The notes beneath the pieces were generated by a model that was not told where the DNA came from, did not search any database, and saw nothing but the letters and a program-made list of their open reading frames with translations. Position numbers and translations under genes: made by a program. A stretch of 64,000 nucleotides of DNA from Candidatus Hydrogenedentota bacterium (GTDB lineage: Bacteria; Hydrogenedentota; Hydrogenedentia; Hydrogenedentales; JAEUWI01). The stretch is taken from the NCBI GenBank assembly GCA_019637335.1, contig JAHBVV010000021.1:59333-123332 (forward strand). Direction: 5' to 3'. Below are positions 62,438-64,000 of this stretch, piece by piece (the first letter of the stretch is position 1; each line of letters starts with the position of its first letter).

Positions 62438-63073
62438 ATGCCCCCGACCGATTGGATCGCGCGCGTTTCCGCGCTGGATGTTTCGCTGGATGACGCGCAG
62501 GTCGCCCGGCTCACGGAATACGTCTTTCTGTTGCGGCAGTGGAACGCCTTTGTAACGCTGGTGTCGGCGGGGGATTTACCCCGCGTGGAAGACCACCACC
62601 TGGTGGACTCGCTGAGTCTGGTCAGGATCGTGCGGGAAATCGTGCCACGCGGCGGAACCCTGCTGGATATCGGGAGCGGGGGCGGTTTTCCGGCCATACC
62701 GCTTGCGGTGGCCCTGCCGGATCGGCGTATTGTGCTGATGGAGCGGAGCGCGAAGAAGGTATCGTTTTTGCGGAAGGTCATGGGGGCCCTGTCGCTGGGC
62801 CATGTGAGGCTGATTTGCGGGAGCTTTCCGGAAGATGTGCCGCCGACGCCGCCCGCAGCGATTACGGCGCGCGCTGTTGAACGCGCGGACCAGGTGCTTG
62901 CGGATGTGGCGGAGATCCTGCCGGACGGGTGCGTGTTTGTGTGCCAGTCCGGGGATCCGTCGGGCAAAGTGGATCCGGAAGTGTTCCACGTGGAACAAAT
63001 TGATGACGCCTGGTCGAAATCCGGCCTGCGGCGTGGGAGTCTCCACCTGCTACGCCGCCGCGGCGAACGCTGA
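62438..63073 (+). CDS. rsmG: 16S rRNA (guanine527-N7)-methyltransferase RsmG
   Basis: 211 residues; ATG at 62438. The N-terminal region (RLTEYVFLLRQWNAFVTLVS, HHLVDSL) and the SAM-binding loop TLLDIGSGGGFPAIPLAVALP (about 74-94) followed by MERSAKKVSFLR are typical of GidB/RsmG. It methylates G527 of 16S rRNA with SAM; loss gives low-level streptomycin resistance in other bacteria. In many genomes rsmG stands next to mnmG and parAB near the origin, which agrees with dnaN 15 kb away. Its last third contains a parS palindrome (62982-62997), read in frame as VFHVEQ, and a second parS starts 2 bp after the stop. Confidence 0.94.
   Translation: MPPTDWIARVSALDVSLDDAQVARLTEYVFLLRQWNAFVTLVSAGDLPRVEDHHLVDSLSLVRIVREIVPRGGTLLDIGSGGGFPAIPLAVALPDRRIVLMERSAKKVSFLRKVMGALSLGHVRLICGSFPEDVPPTPPAAITARAVERADQVLADVAEILPDGCVFVCQSGDPSGKVDPEVFHVEQIDDAWSKSGLRRGSLHLLRRRGER
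62982..62997. other. parS site 1, inside the 3' part of rsmG
   Basis: TGTTCCACGTGGAACA, a perfect 16-bp palindrome equal to the parS consensus TGTTNCACGTGNAACA. The bases are read as coding sequence. Confidence 0.88.
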
Positions 63074-63074
63074 A

Positions 63075-63090
63075 TGTTCCACGTGGAACA
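63075..63090. other. parS site 2, just after rsmG
   Basis: A second identical palindrome TGTTCCACGTGGAACA, 77 bases from the first and beginning 2 bases after the rsmG stop. Confidence 0.9.
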
Positions 63091-63197
63091 TCCCACCCAC
63101 ATCACCGCCCGAATCCTCGCCACCACAGGCGGCTCCACGGGGCTTTCCCCGGATCCGCCGTTGGCCACCGCCCAACTCGGGTGAGTGCGGACCGTAC

Positions 63198-63219
63198 GTA
63201 ACAGTTCAGCCGTCTGAAG
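63198..63219. mobile_element. Solitary IS66-type terminal repeat
   Basis: GTAACAGTTCAGCCGTCTG.. matches the left end of the MITEs at 2979 and 25702 (differences at two or three positions), but no partner end is visible downstream; repeat R begins directly after it. A truncated MITE. Confidence 0.6.
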
Positions 63220-63239
63220 GAAAGAAGTTTTTCAACCAT

Positions 63240-63560
63240 GAATGAACACAGTGCAGCCTCTGGCCGCAACCGAAGAAATGATCACCACGAAGGGCACGAA
63301 GACCACGAAGAGAAAGAGAGACGAAGCTTTGACCGCAGAGCAAGCAGACAGCGCATAGGGTGATTTCTTGTACGCGGATGATGTGGGTGGTTGAGTGACG
63401 GCGCGTTTTTTTAACCACGAATGAACACCAATGCACACGAATAAGAGAGACCATTGACCGGGTTCGAAGACTCAAATGGAGCGATAGCAGGTCCGCCTTT
63501 GAGCTTTTAAATGAGGACACTTTTTTCCCACGGATTTGCACAGAACGCCACCGATAGGAG
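63240..63560 (+). repeat. Repeat R, partial unit
   Basis: The hairpin-type start (CAGCCTCTGGCCGCAACC), CACGAAGG, CGCAGAGCAAGC and CACGAATG modules occur in the usual order, but the 144-bp block is missing and only a degenerate CCCACGGATTTGCACAG follows near 63528. No gene is supported from 63074 to 63978; from 63560 to 63960 I see unique sequence with no feature. Confidence 0.75.
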
Positions 63561-63978
63561 GTAGAGACCGGCAGCGCCAGAGAGCCGGGTTGGTGTCCGC
63601 GCGGATCTTTGGCAGAACTCCTTCGTTGCGGCGAAAGGTTGATCTATGTTCTCCGCGGCCAATCAGGTTTCTTGTTGCTTGGCTGCCTGGCTGCGGACCT
63701 GGGAAAAGTCTGGTTGAACTGAATTTCGGTTTCTTATTGGCGGCTCATCCGGTTTGAGCGTACGGGATTATTCGCAGGCGTTTCTCCGTGCCCGAATTAT
63801 CTGGAACCGCCCATGTATGCTGGTTGGGGCCTTTGTCGGAGTAATCGTATCGACTGCTCTTTCGGCCCGAAGGGCCAGTGCAGCTCCCAGCCCCGGGCAA
63901 CGCCCCATAAGCGCTAACTTGTTTGCAATCCGCCGCAGGCCGCGTGCTATACTTCCCATCAGGAAGCGAGGACGGCCA

Positions 63979-64000
63979 ATGATGGACGAAGATTGGAAGG
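63979..64000 (+). CDS. Start of a gene cut by the right window edge
   Basis: ATGATGGACGAAGATTGGAAG opens a frame (MMDEDWK) with GAGGA 6 bases upstream (63968-63972). A TATACT hexamer at 63948-63953 could be its -10. Seven codons are too few for any assignment. Confidence 0.4.

Overview
The window is high-GC DNA from a Gram-negative, probably free-living bacterium. Two lipoprotein or Tat-type signals, several secreted hydrolases, two very large DWG-type Ser/Thr kinases with WD40-like tails, a sulfatase-fold lipoprotein, a PmoA-like DUF6807 protein and a probable PPi-type PEP carboxykinase together suggest the Planctomycetota/Verrucomicrobiota/Hydrogenedentota neighbourhood. I lean to Hydrogenedentota, but this is an inference from gene content, not a phylogeny. 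I saw no rRNA, tRNA or CRISPR array.

Layout. 0-11.5 kb: end of a membrane protein, sulfatase-like lipoprotein, small secreted protein, repeats, a 1154-residue probable PPi-PEPCK with a secreted glycoside hydrolase, a twin cyclic-nucleotide-binding protein, ArfB and a DUF72 protein. 11.6-18.2 kb: minus-strand envelope or polysaccharide-like cluster (GT2, coiled-coil MshEN protein, small membrane protein, O-antigen-ligase-like protein, ClpP-like protease), then a divergent acidic protein. 18.2-20.3 kb: repeat field. 20.3-31.2 kb: DUF2339 protein, a REC-GGDEF diguanylate cyclase, then pdxJ-glmM-folP-ftsH. 31.5-45.7 kb: MFS exporter, kinase and partner gene, DegT aminotransferase, second repeat field, two acyltransferases (one fused to an LplT-like transporter) and a Tat-exported Gfo/Idh oxidoreductase. 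45.8-48.0 kb: dnaN flanked on both sides by DnaA boxes and AT-rich DNA, a likely oriC. 48-64 kb: PilB/GspE ATPase, anchored amidohydrolase, hydrolase plus second kinase, DUF6807 protein, a sigma factor fused to a membrane pseudopilin-like domain, citramalate synthase, phosphoglycerate mutase, and rsmG with two perfect parS palindromes.

Three signals stand out. (1) Replication and segregation: dnaN with at least eight TTATNCACA boxes, and two parS sites 15 kb away at rsmG, place this window at the chromosome origin. (2) Layered mobile DNA: small non-coding IS66-type elements (GTAA ends, 8-bp target duplications) have inserted into two other repeat families. For three of the insertions another copy in this window shows the empty site. 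A second family (CAGGG ends, about 10-bp duplications) is ISAs1-like. A third repeat contains a 200-bp module (28-bp inverted arms, 144-bp spacer) in four copies of identical length whose arms covary. (3) Signalling: a polypeptide with ECF-sigma, anti-sigma-like, transmembrane and pseudopilin/H-X9-DG-like parts, plus a diguanylate cyclase, two MshEN proteins, a twin-CNB protein and two membrane kinases.

Starts were chosen by ribosome-binding-site spacing and family N-termini; many genes here use GTG.
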